Assembly: GCA_021463845.1 (NCBI GenBank)
Contig: JAJTXV010000001.1
Span: 454,174-518,173, forward strand
Length of the DNA: 64,000 bases
Source: Anaerolineales bacterium
GTDB taxonomy: Bacteria > Chloroflexota > Anaerolineae > Anaerolineales > UBA11579
Reading direction: 5' to 3'
How positions within the stretch are numbered: the first letter of the stretch is position 1; the number at the start of each line of letters is the position of its first letter. The notes beneath the pieces were generated by a model, which made no database searches, was not told the origin of the DNA, and saw only the letters and a list, made by a program, of their open reading frames with translations. The position numbers and the translations under genes are program-made. This document shows, in pieces, positions 45,433 through 55,745 of this stretch.

Positions 45433-47780
45433 TTGTGGGGAAGGGCCGGCAGGCGCACCAGGAAGGTGGTGCCTTGCCGCGGCGCGCTCTGCAGGCTGAT
45501 CTCGCCGCCGTGCAGCTCTACGATCTCTTTGACCAGAGCCAGGCCCAGGCCCGTGCCGCCAAAGCTGCGTGAGCTGCTGCCATCCACCTGGTAGAAGCGG
45601 TCAAACACGCGCTCCTGCTGCTCCAGCGGGATGCCGATCCCAGTGTCCATGATGCGTATGCAGATGTGCTCGCCTTCGTGAGTTGCGTGCAGGCTTACCT
45701 GGCCGTGCGGCGTGAACTTGATGGCGTTGTCCACCAGGCTGGCGATCAGCGTGCGCAGCAGGGTCTCCTCGCCGTGCAGGGCGGGCAGGCCGGGCTCAAC
45801 CTGCCACTCAAGCTCAAGCTGCTGCGCCAAGGCTCTGGCGCGCAGGCCGGGGTAGGTGGTGTTGAGCACATCGCTGAGGTGCAAAGTAGTGAAGTCGTTG
45901 CGCTGATCTTTGAGGTTGAGCAGCGAAGTAAGGTCTTCCACCATGCGGGTCAGCATTTGGGTGCGGCGGGTAATGATCTCGACTGGCTCGTGGTAACTCT
46001 CGGGCAAGGGGCCGAGGTCGCCACTGCCCAAGATCTCGATGTAGCCGCTGACGATGGCCAAGGGTGTGCGGAACTCGTGGGAAACGTTCTGCACGAACTC
46101 ATCGCGCAGGCGGGCCAGCTCCTCCTGCTGTTTGAGCGTATCGGCCAGTTCGTCGGCGCGGCGCTCGGTATCCGCCAGTAGGCGAATGCGCTCGAGCGAG
46201 AGCGAGATCTGCCCGGCCAGCGCTTCCAACAGGTGCAAGTCGGTTTGCGTGAAGGCGTGTTTCTTGTGGTTTTCGGTATCCAGCACGCCAATGACCTCGC
46301 CCTTGATGCGCAGCGGCACGCACATCTCAGAGCGCACGCGCTCGTCAACCATCAAATAATCCGGGTCACGGGTTACATCGCCAACCATCACAGGCTTGCC
46401 GGTCACGGCTACACCGCCCGAGATGCCGCGGCCGAGCGGGATGGCGGGGGTGGGGTGGTTGCCGATCTGATGATAGGCCTTGTGCTCGAGCACCTTGCGG
46501 GCCGGGTCGATCAGCAGGATGCCAAAGTTCTCAGAGAAAAGCGATTTGCCAACCACGCTGGCGGCCTGCTGCAGGAACTCATCCTCGTTCGAGGCTTCCA
46601 TGCCGGCCATGGCGATGGCGTGCAGGGCGCGGGTCTCTTCCAGGTGGCGGCGCGAAAGCTGCAAGAGGCGCTTGTTGTAGATGACCGTGCCGAGCTGGTT
46701 GCAAAGGATCTGCAGCGCGTTGAGATCGTCAGTACCCAACAGCGTGTCCTTGTTGCTGATCACATCCAACACACCGTATAGGCGGTTGCCTTCCATGATA
46801 GGCACGGCGATCTCTGAGCGCGGCTCGCCCAGGCTTTCGTGGTGCAGGTACAGCGGGTCGCTGCGCACATCCGCGGCCAGGTACGGCTTGCGGGTGCGGG
46901 CCACATGGGCAATGATGCTCTTGCCGGGCGAGACCGAGTCGAGCGAGAAGCTGGGCATGGGCGCGCTGATGTGCCCGCCCTGGCTGAGCGCGTTGAGCGA
47001 GAGCTCGCTGGTGCCCTGGGTCAGGGTCAGGATCGAAACATGGTGCAGGCTGAAGCGCTCAGCGATCACGTGAGTGACCGCTTTTAGGAAGTCGTCCACA
47101 TCGCCGCTGGTGGTGGCGGCCATGCCGATCTCGGCGGCCGCCTGCAGCTGGGCGCTGCGCTGGCTGAGCAGCGAATGGCTGCGCTCGGCGCTGAGCAGCG
47201 AGGTGCGCAGGGCGTGCTCGCCGATGATGGCCATCACGGCTACAAGCACAAAATTGAGGATGACGATGACCGTCGGCCCCCAATCGGGCTGCCCGCTGGC
47301 GGCGGGGTTGATGACAGCAATGTAGACCACCGCCAGGGTGCTGAGCGCGGCCAGGCCCAGGCCGCCGGCCGGGCCGAGCAGCACGCCCGCCACCAGGATG
47401 ACGGTATACAGCGTGCTAATGCCGGTGCTGGTGACTTCACCCAGCGAGGTGGCCCAGATGGAGACAACCAGCCATAGCCCGAAGATGTATAAGAAGGCGG
47501 CCAGGCGCGGTTTGTGCAGATGCAGCAGCGCCAGACAGGTGGCCTGCAGAGCGACCACTAAAAGCTCAAAGCTGACGTTCAAAAATGGTGTTTTGGGCAG
47601 CGCCAGCGTGATGCCGATGTGAACGACAAGAATGCTGAGCCCGACCCACAGCAGAAAGTTGAGCATGCCAGCCTGGCGGCTGACGCTCGGGTCGGGAAAC
47701 TTGGGCGCCAGGAATAGCTTAGGCCACTGGACGCGCGAAGAGGCAGGTCCCCCCTGGCTTGGGCCGAGAGCTTGATCCAT
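45429..47780 (-). CDS. GAF-domain sensor histidine kinase
   Basis: NVSHEFRTPLAIVSGYIEIL; GGTGLGLALVKEIVELHGG. Confidence 0.93.
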   Translation of the reverse strand: MDQALGPSQGGPASSRVQWPKLFLAPKFPDPSVSRQAGMLNFLLWVGLSILVVHIGITLALPKTPFLNVSFELLVVALQATCLALLHLHKPRLAAFLYIFGLWLVVSIWATSLGEVTSTGISTLYTVILVAGVLLGPAGGLGLAALSTLAVVYIAVINPAASGQPDWGPTVIVILNFVLVAVMAIIGEHALRTSLLSAERSHSLLSQRSAQLQAAAEIGMAATTSGDVDDFLKAVTHVIAERFSLHHVSILTLTQGTSELSLNALSQGGHISAPMPSFSLDSVSPGKSIIAHVARTRKPYLAADVRSDPLYLHHESLGEPRSEIAVPIMEGNRLYGVLDVISNKDTLLGTDDLNALQILCNQLGTVIYNKRLLQLSRRHLEETRALHAIAMAGMEASNEDEFLQQAASVVGKSLFSENFGILLIDPARKVLEHKAYHQIGNHPTPAIPLGRGISGGVAVTGKPVMVGDVTRDPDYLMVDERVRSEMCVPLRIKGEVIGVLDTENHKKHAFTQTDLHLLEALAGQISLSLERIRLLADTERRADELADTLKQQEELARLRDEFVQNVSHEFRTPLAIVSGYIEILGSGDLGPLPESYHEPVEIITRRTQMLTRMVEDLTSLLNLKDQRNDFTTLHLSDVLNTTYPGLRARALAQQLELEWQVEPGLPALHGEETLLRTLIASLVDNAIKFTPHGQVSLHATHEGEHICIRIMDTGIGIPLEQQERVFDRFYQVDGSSSRSFGGTGLGLALVKEIVELHGGEISLQSAPRQGTTFLVRLPALPHN

Positions 47781-47808
47781 GGACGTAAGCCGCGAAGTTA
47801 GTGTGTCG

Positions 47809-48993
47809 CTATTTCTTTTTGCTGGTGGGTTGGGGGGAGGTTAGTTCAGCAGGCAAGTGAGGCAAGTCAATGGCCGCCTCATCGCAGAAGAGCATAGCAC
47901 GCTCTAACACGTTGCGCAACTCACGAATGTTACCGGGCCAGCTGTAATTCATCAGCACCTGCATGGCGCCCGGGGTCACATCCTGAACGTTCTTACCCAT
48001 GCTGGAGTTGAAATGGCCGACAAAGAAGCCGGCCAGCTCTGGGATGTCCTGAGTGCGCTCGCGCAGCGGGGGCACGGTGAGCTTGAGCGTATTGAGGCGA
48101 TAGAGCAGATCCTCACGGAACTCACCCTTGGCGATCATGTCTGGTAGGTTGCGGTTGGAGGCGGCTAGGATCTGCACGTCTACCTTGATGAGGACATTGC
48201 CGCCCATGCGGCGGAAGGAACGCTCTTCCAGGGCGCGCAGCAGCTTGGCCTGCATGTCGGGCGCCATCGAGGAGATCTCATCCAGGAACAGGACGCCATC
48301 ATTGGCCTGCTCCATCAGGCCGATCTTCTTCTTGTCGGCGCCGGTGTAGGCGCCCGCTTCGTGCCCGAAGAGTTCGGACTCGATCATGGTGCTTTGGAAG
48401 GCGGCGCAGTTGATGGCCATGAAGGGTTTGTCACGGCGTGGCCCTGTTTTGTGGATGTGTTTGGCTACCACTTCTTTGCCTACGCCGGTCTCGCCCTGGA
48501 TCAGGATGGAGACGCCCGCCTGGGCGCCGCGCTCGGCTTGCTGGAGCAGGGTCTTCATCTCCGGGCTGTTACCCAGCACGAAGTCACCGTATTGGTTCTC
48601 GCGCAGGTGCAAAAGCTCGCGGCGCATAGCGACGATCTCTCCAGCGCGTTGAACTGACTTCTCCAACCGTTTCAGATCGACTGGCTTTTGCAAAAAGTCA
48701 TGTGCGCCGTTCTTCATGGCTTCGACCGCCATGTTGATGTCACCGTTGCCGGTGATGACTACCATCAGCGGCCGCATGGGCATTGAGACGGTTTCCTCCA
48801 GCAGAGAGGTGCCGAGCCCATCGGGCAGCTGCACATCCAGCAGCACAATGTCTGGGCTGCCCTGCGCGAGGAGCTGTTTGCCTGTTTTCAGGTCGGCAGC
48901 CTCCAGCACTTCGTAGTCCTTCTTTTTCAGGAAGGTGGCCACGTTATCGCGGGCGGGTTTTTCGTCTTCAATCACCAACACGGTCAAGGTCAT
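47809..48993 (-). CDS. sigma-54-dependent NtrC-family response regulator
   Basis: Receiver domain, GETGVGKEVVAKHIH, GAYTGADKKK, C-terminal region. Confidence 0.95.
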   Translation of the reverse strand: MTLTVLVIEDEKPARDNVATFLKKKDYEVLEAADLKTGKQLLAQGSPDIVLLDVQLPDGLGTSLLEETVSMPMRPLMVVITGNGDINMAVEAMKNGAHDFLQKPVDLKRLEKSVQRAGEIVAMRRELLHLRENQYGDFVLGNSPEMKTLLQQAERGAQAGVSILIQGETGVGKEVVAKHIHKTGPRRDKPFMAINCAAFQSTMIESELFGHEAGAYTGADKKKIGLMEQANDGVLFLDEISSMAPDMQAKLLRALEERSFRRMGGNVLIKVDVQILAASNRNLPDMIAKGEFREDLLYRLNTLKLTVPPLRERTQDIPELAGFFVGHFNSSMGKNVQDVTPGAMQVLMNYSWPGNIRELRNVLERAMLFCDEAAIDLPHLPAELTSPQPTSKKK

Positions 48994-49006
48994 GGTGTCG
49001 GGCTCC

Positions 49007-50914
49007 TTAGTTTTGTGCGATGGGCAAGAGCAGTTTGAACATGGTGCCGCCCGGGAAACTTTCGAGCGAGATGTCGCCCTTGTGGGCCATAACGATGCGG
49101 CGCGTGATCGAGAGACCCAGGCCGGTGCCTTCACCGCCCTTGGTGGTGAAGAAGGCGTCGAAGATGCGCGAGCGCAGTTCTTCGGGCACCCCGGGGCCGT
49201 TGTCAGAGATCACCACCTCGACCATGTCATTGTCAGCGCGGCTGACATTGAGGGCCAGCAAACCGCTTTCCTGATTGCCCATGGCCTGGATGGCATTGGT
49301 GAACAGATTGGTGAAGACCTGTTCCAAGGCATGGGCATCACCCATGATGAGGGGAAGGTCATCACTGATCTGCAAATGGTCTTTGATGTTCTTGCGCTGC
49401 AGGCGCACCCTCCAGCGGGCGACCTGCTGGCGGCAGAACTCGGCGATGTCCATCGGCTCGGGCTGGTGGGCGCGGCCGCGGGCCACGCCCAGCATGGAAT
49501 GCATGTAGCGCGCCAGGCGCTCGCAGTCGTCAAGCATGGTGCGTAGCTGCTCGTGCCCGGGGTCGTGCTCCGGCAGGCTCATTTGCATCAATTGCAGCGA
49601 GGTGCTGATGTTGTTGAGCGGGTTTTGCATTTCGTGGGCGAAGATGGCGGCCACATCGCCCAGCCAGGCACGGTCGCTCATCTGCAGGGTCTGCAAGTGG
49701 AAGGCTTCGTGCTCGCTGAGGTCGCTGATCAGAATGGCCAGGCGGGTGGTCTTGCCGTTGGGCGCAATGGGAGCCAGACGCACCAGCGCCAGGAACTCCT
49801 GCCCATCGCGGCGCAGCAGCTTGCGTTTGCCCAGCTCCATCACTTCGTTGGCCTGCAAGGCCAGCTCAAGCTCAGGCAGCAGGGGGCGGGCGCTGATCAG
49901 CACTTCGTGCACCGGGCGCTGCTGCACTTCGGGCTGCGAATAGCCCAGCATGGCCTCGGCGGCCAGGTTGAGCTCAGTGATGCGCAGGCTTGTGTCGGTG
50001 AACAGCACGCCGTCCTGCATGTGCTCGCGCAGGGCCGTGTTGACCTTGTCGCTTTCCGCCAGGCGGCCGGCGTCCCGCCGCCAGGTGCTGCTGAGCTGCG
50101 CATTCAGCGCAGCGGTGGCGGCGCTGGCGGCCAGGATCTGCAGCAGGGTCAGCAGCTCTTCGCTGGGGCGGGTGTCTTCATCGGCGGCGGCCAGCAGGCC
50201 AGCCTCCGGCTGGGTCAGGTCGAGCAGCGTGGTGGCCAGGTAGCTTAGCTTGCTGGCGTGGGCGGCGCGCTGCAGTTGCGATTCGATGCTGCGGCCGGAT
50301 TGCCACACCTTGGGCACGCGCAGCGCGGCCAGGTCTTGGGCATCCAGCTGGGTGGGGAAGTCCACACCGCTGCCCTGCACAGCCTGCACGCGCAGCGTGC
50401 CCTCGGGGCCGGGCGTGTACAGCACCAGGTGGCGGGCGCCGAGCAGCAGCGCGCCAGCCTGCAAGATCTGGCGGTAGGCCGAGGCCAGCTCGGGCTGCTG
50501 GGCCGCCAGGCTCAGCAGGTGCAGCGCCTCCCAGCGTTGGCGATTGTCCTCGCCGGCCGGGGCGCTGGCGCTGCTCTCGAAGCTGAGCGCCAGCCATTGG
50601 TCCGTGCCGCTCAGGGCGCTGATGGTGGCCAGCACGGGCACGTTCTGGCTGTTGCGCTTGATTAGGGCACTGGCCTGCTTGCCGCGCTCGCTGAGCTTGA
50701 GCTCAGGCAGCAGGGTGCTGGCGTTGAGCTCGCTCAGTTCTTTGCGGGTGAAGGCGGTCAGCTCCGTGGCGGCGCCGTTAGAAAACAAAATGCGCCCCGT
50801 GCGGGCGCTTACGATCAGGGTGGGGTGCGGCAGCAGGTCCAGCAGGGCATGGATCTCTTCGTTGCCCGCGTTGCGCCGCTTGAAGGGCGAGAGGTCGCCA
50901 ATGGTCAGGGTCAT
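49007..50914 (-). CDS. PAS-domain sensor histidine kinase (NtrB/AtoS-like)
   Basis: IFAHEMQNPLNNISTSLQLMQ; EGTGLGLSITRRIV. Confidence 0.93.
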   Translation of the reverse strand: MTLTIGDLSPFKRRNAGNEEIHALLDLLPHPTLIVSARTGRILFSNGAATELTAFTRKELSELNASTLLPELKLSERGKQASALIKRNSQNVPVLATISALSGTDQWLALSFESSASAPAGEDNRQRWEALHLLSLAAQQPELASAYRQILQAGALLLGARHLVLYTPGPEGTLRVQAVQGSGVDFPTQLDAQDLAALRVPKVWQSGRSIESQLQRAAHASKLSYLATTLLDLTQPEAGLLAAADEDTRPSEELLTLLQILAASAATAALNAQLSSTWRRDAGRLAESDKVNTALREHMQDGVLFTDTSLRITELNLAAEAMLGYSQPEVQQRPVHEVLISARPLLPELELALQANEVMELGKRKLLRRDGQEFLALVRLAPIAPNGKTTRLAILISDLSEHEAFHLQTLQMSDRAWLGDVAAIFAHEMQNPLNNISTSLQLMQMSLPEHDPGHEQLRTMLDDCERLARYMHSMLGVARGRAHQPEPMDIAEFCRQQVARWRVRLQRKNIKDHLQISDDLPLIMGDAHALEQVFTNLFTNAIQAMGNQESGLLALNVSRADNDMVEVVISDNGPGVPEELRSRIFDAFFTTKGGEGTGLGLSITRRIVMAHKGDISLESFPGGTMFKLLLPIAQN

Positions 50915-52324
50915 TTAGCCAACGGCCTGCACTTTGCGCAAATGCGCCGGCAGGATGCCTTCCATTGTGCGATATTTTGCGACAGTGCGCCGCGCAACGT
51001 CATAGCCTTCTTTGGCCAGTAGCTTGGCCAGAGTCGTGTCGCTGAGCGGCTTGCGCTCGTCCTTCACGATCTTTTTCAGGGCGGTGCGGATGTGCAGGCT
51101 GCGGTCGAAGAACTGCGCCAGCGGCACGATCTTGCCCGAGGGCAGCTCGACCGACTTGCCGGCCACGGCCCGCGAGACGGTCGACTCGTGTACTCCCAAC
51201 TCATCGGCGATCGTGGCGCGGGTGAACGGGCGCAAATGCGCATCGCCACCCAGGATGAACTGGCGCTGCACCACGGCCAGCACCTGCATCAGGCGCACGA
51301 TGGCCTGGTTGCGTTGGGCCAGGCACTTGATGAGCAGATTGGCCTGCTCCAGATCGATCTTCCATTGGTCAGACTTGTCTTCGGGTGCATCTTGCAGCGC
51401 CTGCTGGAAGAGCGGGTTGACGCGCAGCACACCGCGCAGCGGCCAAGTGACTTCCACCACCAGGCGGCCGTCCTCCTGCTGCTTGATGATCAGGTCGGGG
51501 CGCTGGTAGACGGCCGGCGCGCCCGTAGTGGGAGTGCGCAGGCTGCCCCAGTGGGCGCGGGCGGGGAACGGGTTCAGGTTGGATGCGATGAATTCGGCGA
51601 CTTGCTGCGCCTTGGCTTTGCTCACACCCAGCAGGCTGCCGAGCTCGGCGTATTGCTTCTTGCTCAGAGCCCCCAGGCCCTCTGTGATGGCGCGGGCGCA
51701 CAGGTCGAAGTTGGGCACTTGCTCGCCCAGGGAGCGCAGCTGGGTCAGCATGGCCTCGCTGGTGGAGCTGGCGCCGACGCCAATGGGGTCCGCCATCATG
51801 ATCAGGCGCGAAACCTCTTCCACATCGGTGACGGGCACATGGTGGTAGCGGGCCACTTCGAGCAGCGGCACGGTCAGCAGGCCGTCATCGTCAAGGCTGG
51901 TCAGCAGGTGAGCGGCGATCTCCTGCTCCTTGGCGGTCAGCTCACCGGCGATCTGGCGCAGCACATAGCCGGCCAGGTCTTCCGGTTGGGCGGCGTTGAA
52001 ATCCTCGGGCAGCTCTTCGCCGCTGCGGGCGCCGCGGCCAAAGCCATCCTCCGGCGGGGCGATGAACACCACCGGCTCCTCGCCCTTGGCGGCGTCAATA
52101 GAGACGCAAGCGCCGCAGCGGGCGCCGGGGCGCAGCAGGCGGCCGCAGCTGGGGCAGTGGCGGCCTTCGAGCAGCTCCAGGGCCGGGTTGGCCGCCAGAG
52201 CCGATTCGATCTTCTGGTTCAATTCTTGCAAGTTAAGACCAAGCAGGCTCATGGTTTGAGCCAGGTGGGCGGTGGCTTGCGGGCGCTGGGAAAAGCCCTG
52301 GCGTTGGGTAGGAGTGAAGGCCAT
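50915..52324 (-). CDS. rpoN: RNA polymerase sigma-54 factor
   Basis: N-terminal Q-rich activator-interacting region; VARRTVAKYRTMEGILPA RpoN box. Confidence 0.95.
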   Translation of the reverse strand: MAFTPTQRQGFSQRPQATAHLAQTMSLLGLNLQELNQKIESALAANPALELLEGRHCPSCGRLLRPGARCGACVSIDAAKGEEPVVFIAPPEDGFGRGARSGEELPEDFNAAQPEDLAGYVLRQIAGELTAKEQEIAAHLLTSLDDDGLLTVPLLEVARYHHVPVTDVEEVSRLIMMADPIGVGASSTSEAMLTQLRSLGEQVPNFDLCARAITEGLGALSKKQYAELGSLLGVSKAKAQQVAEFIASNLNPFPARAHWGSLRTPTTGAPAVYQRPDLIIKQQEDGRLVVEVTWPLRGVLRVNPLFQQALQDAPEDKSDQWKIDLEQANLLIKCLAQRNQAIVRLMQVLAVVQRQFILGGDAHLRPFTRATIADELGVHESTVSRAVAGKSVELPSGKIVPLAQFFDRSLHIRTALKKIVKDERKPLSDTTLAKLLAKEGYDVARRTVAKYRTMEGILPAHLRKVQAVG

Positions 52325-52401
52325 TTTGTGCTCCTCGAGCGAGTGGATTATAGGTATGCACCCCTAAAGATGCAAGTTCTATGCCAAGTGAGTTTGACGC
52401 C

Positions 52402-52590
52402 CGTCATTGCGAGCGGAGCGAAGCAATCTGGGGCTAGGTAGAAAAAATCTTGGGGATTGTTTCGTCCCGTTTCGAACCCTCGCCCCATTGTCTCTACCCC
52501 GAGATAACTCGTGTTCTGCCCTCTCCCTTAGGGAGAGGCGCGGAGCGGCGAGCCATTTGGATTAGAGGGGACGGGTGAGGGTGATGATAT
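52402..52590. repeat. REP-like dispersed repeat remnants
   Basis: cgtcattgcgagcggagcgaagcaatct...; ccctctcccttagggagagg...gggtgagggtga. Confidence 0.5.
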
Positions 52591-52614
52591 GCCCACCTGA
52601 TAAAATCACTCCTC

Positions 52615-53994
52615 ATGACCCCTAAACCTGACCTTATCGTCGTCGGCGGCGGCCTAGCGGGCAGCGAAGCTGCCTGGCAGGCCGCGCAGGCCGGCTTGCA
52701 CGTGGCGCTGTACGAGATGCGCCCCAGTATGCCCACCGGCGCGCATGTGAGCGAGCACCTGGCCGAATTGGTGTGCTCCAATTCATTGGGGTCTGACCTG
52801 CCTGACCGGGCCGGCGGCCTACTGAAGAACGAGATCCGCCGCATGGGCAGCCTGCTGATGGAGGTGGCCCAGGAGACGGCCCTGCCGGCCGGCGGGGCGC
52901 TGGCGGTGGACCGGGATGGCTTCGCTGCGGCGGTGACCCAGCGCATCGAAGCGCACCCCAACATTACGCTAATCCGCGAGGAGATGCCGGCTGTGCCGGA
53001 TGGGTTGGCGATCATCGCCTCCGGTCCGCTGACCTCGTCAAACTTGTCGCAGTCCATCGCCGAGCTGAGCGGCGAGCAGCATTTGTTCTTCTACGATGCC
53101 ATCTCGCCCATCGTCAGTCTCGACTCGATAGACATGAGCATCGCCTTCCGGGCCTCACGCTACGATCGTGGCGAAGAGGAGCAGGGCGATTACATCAACT
53201 GTCCGATGACTCGTGAAGAGTACGATGCCTTCCTGGCGGCGCTGTTGGCCGCCGAGCGCATCGAGCTGCGCGAATTTGAAAGCCACCTGCAGACCGATGA
53301 CGGCGCCGGGGTGCGCACGGGCGCCCACGAATTCTTCGAGGGCTGTCTGCCGGTCGAGATCATCGCTGAGCGCGGCGAGCGGGCGCTGGCCTTCGGCCCG
53401 ATGCGCCCGGTCGGCCTGCGCGACCCGCGCACGGGCAAACGGCCGTATGCGGTGTTGCAGCTGCGTCAGGACAACCTGGCGGGCACGCTCTACAACCTCG
53501 TTGGTTTCCAGACCAATCTCAAGTTCCCGGATCAGAAGCGCGTCTTCCGCATGATCCCTGGCTTGCAAAATGCCGTTTTTGAACGCTATGGCCAAATGCA
53601 CCGCAACACGTTTATCTCGTCGCCGCGTTTGTTGGAGCCCACGCTGCAGTTCCGCACGCGGGCGGACCTGTTCTTCGCCGGGCAGATCACTGGCGTGGAA
53701 GGCTACGTCGGCAACATTGCCACCGGGCTGCTGGCCGGGCTGAACGCGGCCCGCCTGCACGCCGGGCAGCCGCTGCTGCAGCTGCCGCCCACCACCATGC
53801 TTGGCGCGCTATGCCACTATGTGACCCACGCGGACGAAGCCGACTTCCAACCCATGAAGGCCAACTATGGGATCATGCCGCCACTGGAGATCACCGGCCG
53901 TATGGGCCGCCGTGACCGCGCCAAGGCGTATTCTGAACGCGCCCTCGTTGACTTGGGCGCGTACCTGGCTTCGCAGCAACTCCAAACGGCCTGA
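52615..53994 (+). CDS. trmFO: methylenetetrahydrofolate-tRNA-(uracil-5-)-methyltransferase
   Basis: [50 protein letters not shown]. Confidence 0.96.
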   Translation: MTPKPDLIVVGGGLAGSEAAWQAAQAGLHVALYEMRPSMPTGAHVSEHLAELVCSNSLGSDLPDRAGGLLKNEIRRMGSLLMEVAQETALPAGGALAVDRDGFAAAVTQRIEAHPNITLIREEMPAVPDGLAIIASGPLTSSNLSQSIAELSGEQHLFFYDAISPIVSLDSIDMSIAFRASRYDRGEEEQGDYINCPMTREEYDAFLAALLAAERIELREFESHLQTDDGAGVRTGAHEFFEGCLPVEIIAERGERALAFGPMRPVGLRDPRTGKRPYAVLQLRQDNLAGTLYNLVGFQTNLKFPDQKRVFRMIPGLQNAVFERYGQMHRNTFISSPRLLEPTLQFRTRADLFFAGQITGVEGYVGNIATGLLAGLNAARLHAGQPLLQLPPTTMLGALCHYVTHADEADFQPMKANYGIMPPLEITGRMGRRDRAKAYSERALVDLGAYLASQQLQTA

Positions 53995-53995
53995 T

Positions 53996-54916
53996 ATGCA
54001 AGCTCGCAAGTGGAATCTGAATTCCCGTCAGCTGCATACCGTTGTTTTGCTGTGCATCGGACTGGTGCTGGTGGGTGTGGGGCTAAGCTTGGCGCTGCCA
54101 GGGCGCAGCGCTCCGGTCGCTTTTGAGGGCCAGCGTGCATTTGCGCATGCCGAAGTGCAGATGGCCTTTGGCGCGCGCACGCCGGGCAGCGAAGCGCACG
54201 AACGCACCCGAGCCTATATTGCCGATGTGCTGGCCCGCCATGGCTGGCAAGTGCAGCAGCCGCAAGGCGAACTGCTAGGCCAACAGGTGTTCAACCTGTT
54301 GGCCACCCGGCCGGGCGCCGAGGGCGGCCCTTGGATCATCCTGGGCGCCCACTATGACAGCCGCTTCTTTGCTGACCATGACCCCGACCCGGCCCTGCAG
54401 CTGCAGCCAGTGCCCGGCGCCAACGACGGCGCCTCCGGCGTGGCGGTGCTGCTGGAGCTGGCCCGGATCCTGCCGCTGCACGACCCGGCGGCCACGGTGA
54501 CCCTGGCCTTCTTCGACGCAGAGGACAATGGCGGTATTGACGGCTGGGATTGGATCATGGGCAGCCGCCTGGTGGCGGACTCGCTCACCGAGCTGCCGGA
54601 TGCGGTGGTCATTCTCGACATGATCGGCGATGCGGATCTGCAAATTTACCTGGAGCGCAGCTCAGACCCGCGGCTGGCGGCCGAGATCTGGGCGCAGGCA
54701 GCCGCGCTGGGTTATGCGGATGTGTTTATCAACGAGCCCAAGTTCACCATCATGGATGACCATACGCCGTTCCTGGCGCGCGAGATCCCGGCGGTCGACA
54801 TCATCGACTTCGATTATCCGTACTGGCACACCAGCGAAGACACGCTGGACAAAATCTCGCCACGCAGCTTGCAGATCGTGGGCGAGGTGGTGCTGGCGTG
54901 GGTGTTGACGCAATAG
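53996..54916 (+). CDS. M28 family metallopeptidase
   Basis: ILGAHYDSR, PGANDGASGVAVLLELAR, FFDAEDNG. Confidence 0.9.
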   Translation: MQARKWNLNSRQLHTVVLLCIGLVLVGVGLSLALPGRSAPVAFEGQRAFAHAEVQMAFGARTPGSEAHERTRAYIADVLARHGWQVQQPQGELLGQQVFNLLATRPGAEGGPWIILGAHYDSRFFADHDPDPALQLQPVPGANDGASGVAVLLELARILPLHDPAATVTLAFFDAEDNGGIDGWDWIMGSRLVADSLTELPDAVVILDMIGDADLQIYLERSSDPRLAAEIWAQAAALGYADVFINEPKFTIMDDHTPFLAREIPAVDIIDFDYPYWHTSEDTLDKISPRSLQIVGEVVLAWVLTQ

Positions 54917-55049
54917 TTTGCAGGCGGCCTTGTTTTGGGTTGCTGCAAAAAAGCGAGTAGGATAAAGCCATCCAGGGGAAAGTCGTTCAGCTTTGACTCT
55001 CCTCGTCTGTTCATGATCAGAGAATCACACCAGAAAGGTGGACGAAAGC

Positions 55050-55643
55050 ATGATCGAAGCAGGGTTTGTAGCTGAAAACCCACAGGCCGGTGTTCGGGCT
55101 GTGGTGCTTAAAGCGCAAAACGAAACTCAGGGAAATGGTTTTCAGATTGAATATTTTTACCGCGCTCATTCGGGGCAAGACTTGCCTGCCCACTTTCATA
55201 TGTGGTGGGAAGAGCAGTTCGAAATCCTCGCTGGCTCCTGCACGTACATGCTTGATGGAAAACAATACTCTGCCCATGCTGGCGATACGATTATCTTGCC
55301 TGCCAGGAAAGCCCATATTCATCCCTGGAACACAGGGGATGAAGAGCTGCACATGATCCAGACAGATACATTTGAATACTCCAGTCCCGAAGCAGTCATC
55401 GACACGTTAAACACGATAGCCACTCAGTATGGGCTGGCGCGTGATGGCAAGGTTGGCTCGGATGGCAAACCCCATCCATTGCAATTAGCCGTATCCATGC
55501 AGACCTTACTTAAGCATGGCGGTTACCTGGCGGGGATGCCACCGGTCGCTCAGAGAGTGATTTTTGGCTTGCTGGGTCACATTGGCCATGCATTTGGCTA
55601 TCGCTCAAGCTATGCAGAGTATATGGATACTGTCAGAAGCTAG
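55050..55643 (+). CDS. cupin-domain protein
   Basis: LPAHFHMWWEEQFEILAGSCTYMLDGKQYSAHAGDTIILPARKAHIHPWNTG. Confidence 0.88.
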   Translation: MIEAGFVAENPQAGVRAVVLKAQNETQGNGFQIEYFYRAHSGQDLPAHFHMWWEEQFEILAGSCTYMLDGKQYSAHAGDTIILPARKAHIHPWNTGDEELHMIQTDTFEYSSPEAVIDTLNTIATQYGLARDGKVGSDGKPHPLQLAVSMQTLLKHGGYLAGMPPVAQRVIFGLLGHIGHAFGYRSSYAEYMDTVRS

Positions 55644-55745
55644 GCGTGCTTGACAACTACGCTTCTGAGTTAGGCCAGCACGCCGACGGCACGAACAACT
55701 GATTAGCGATTAACCGTTTCTCGCTTTCAGGTAAACTACGCCCTT

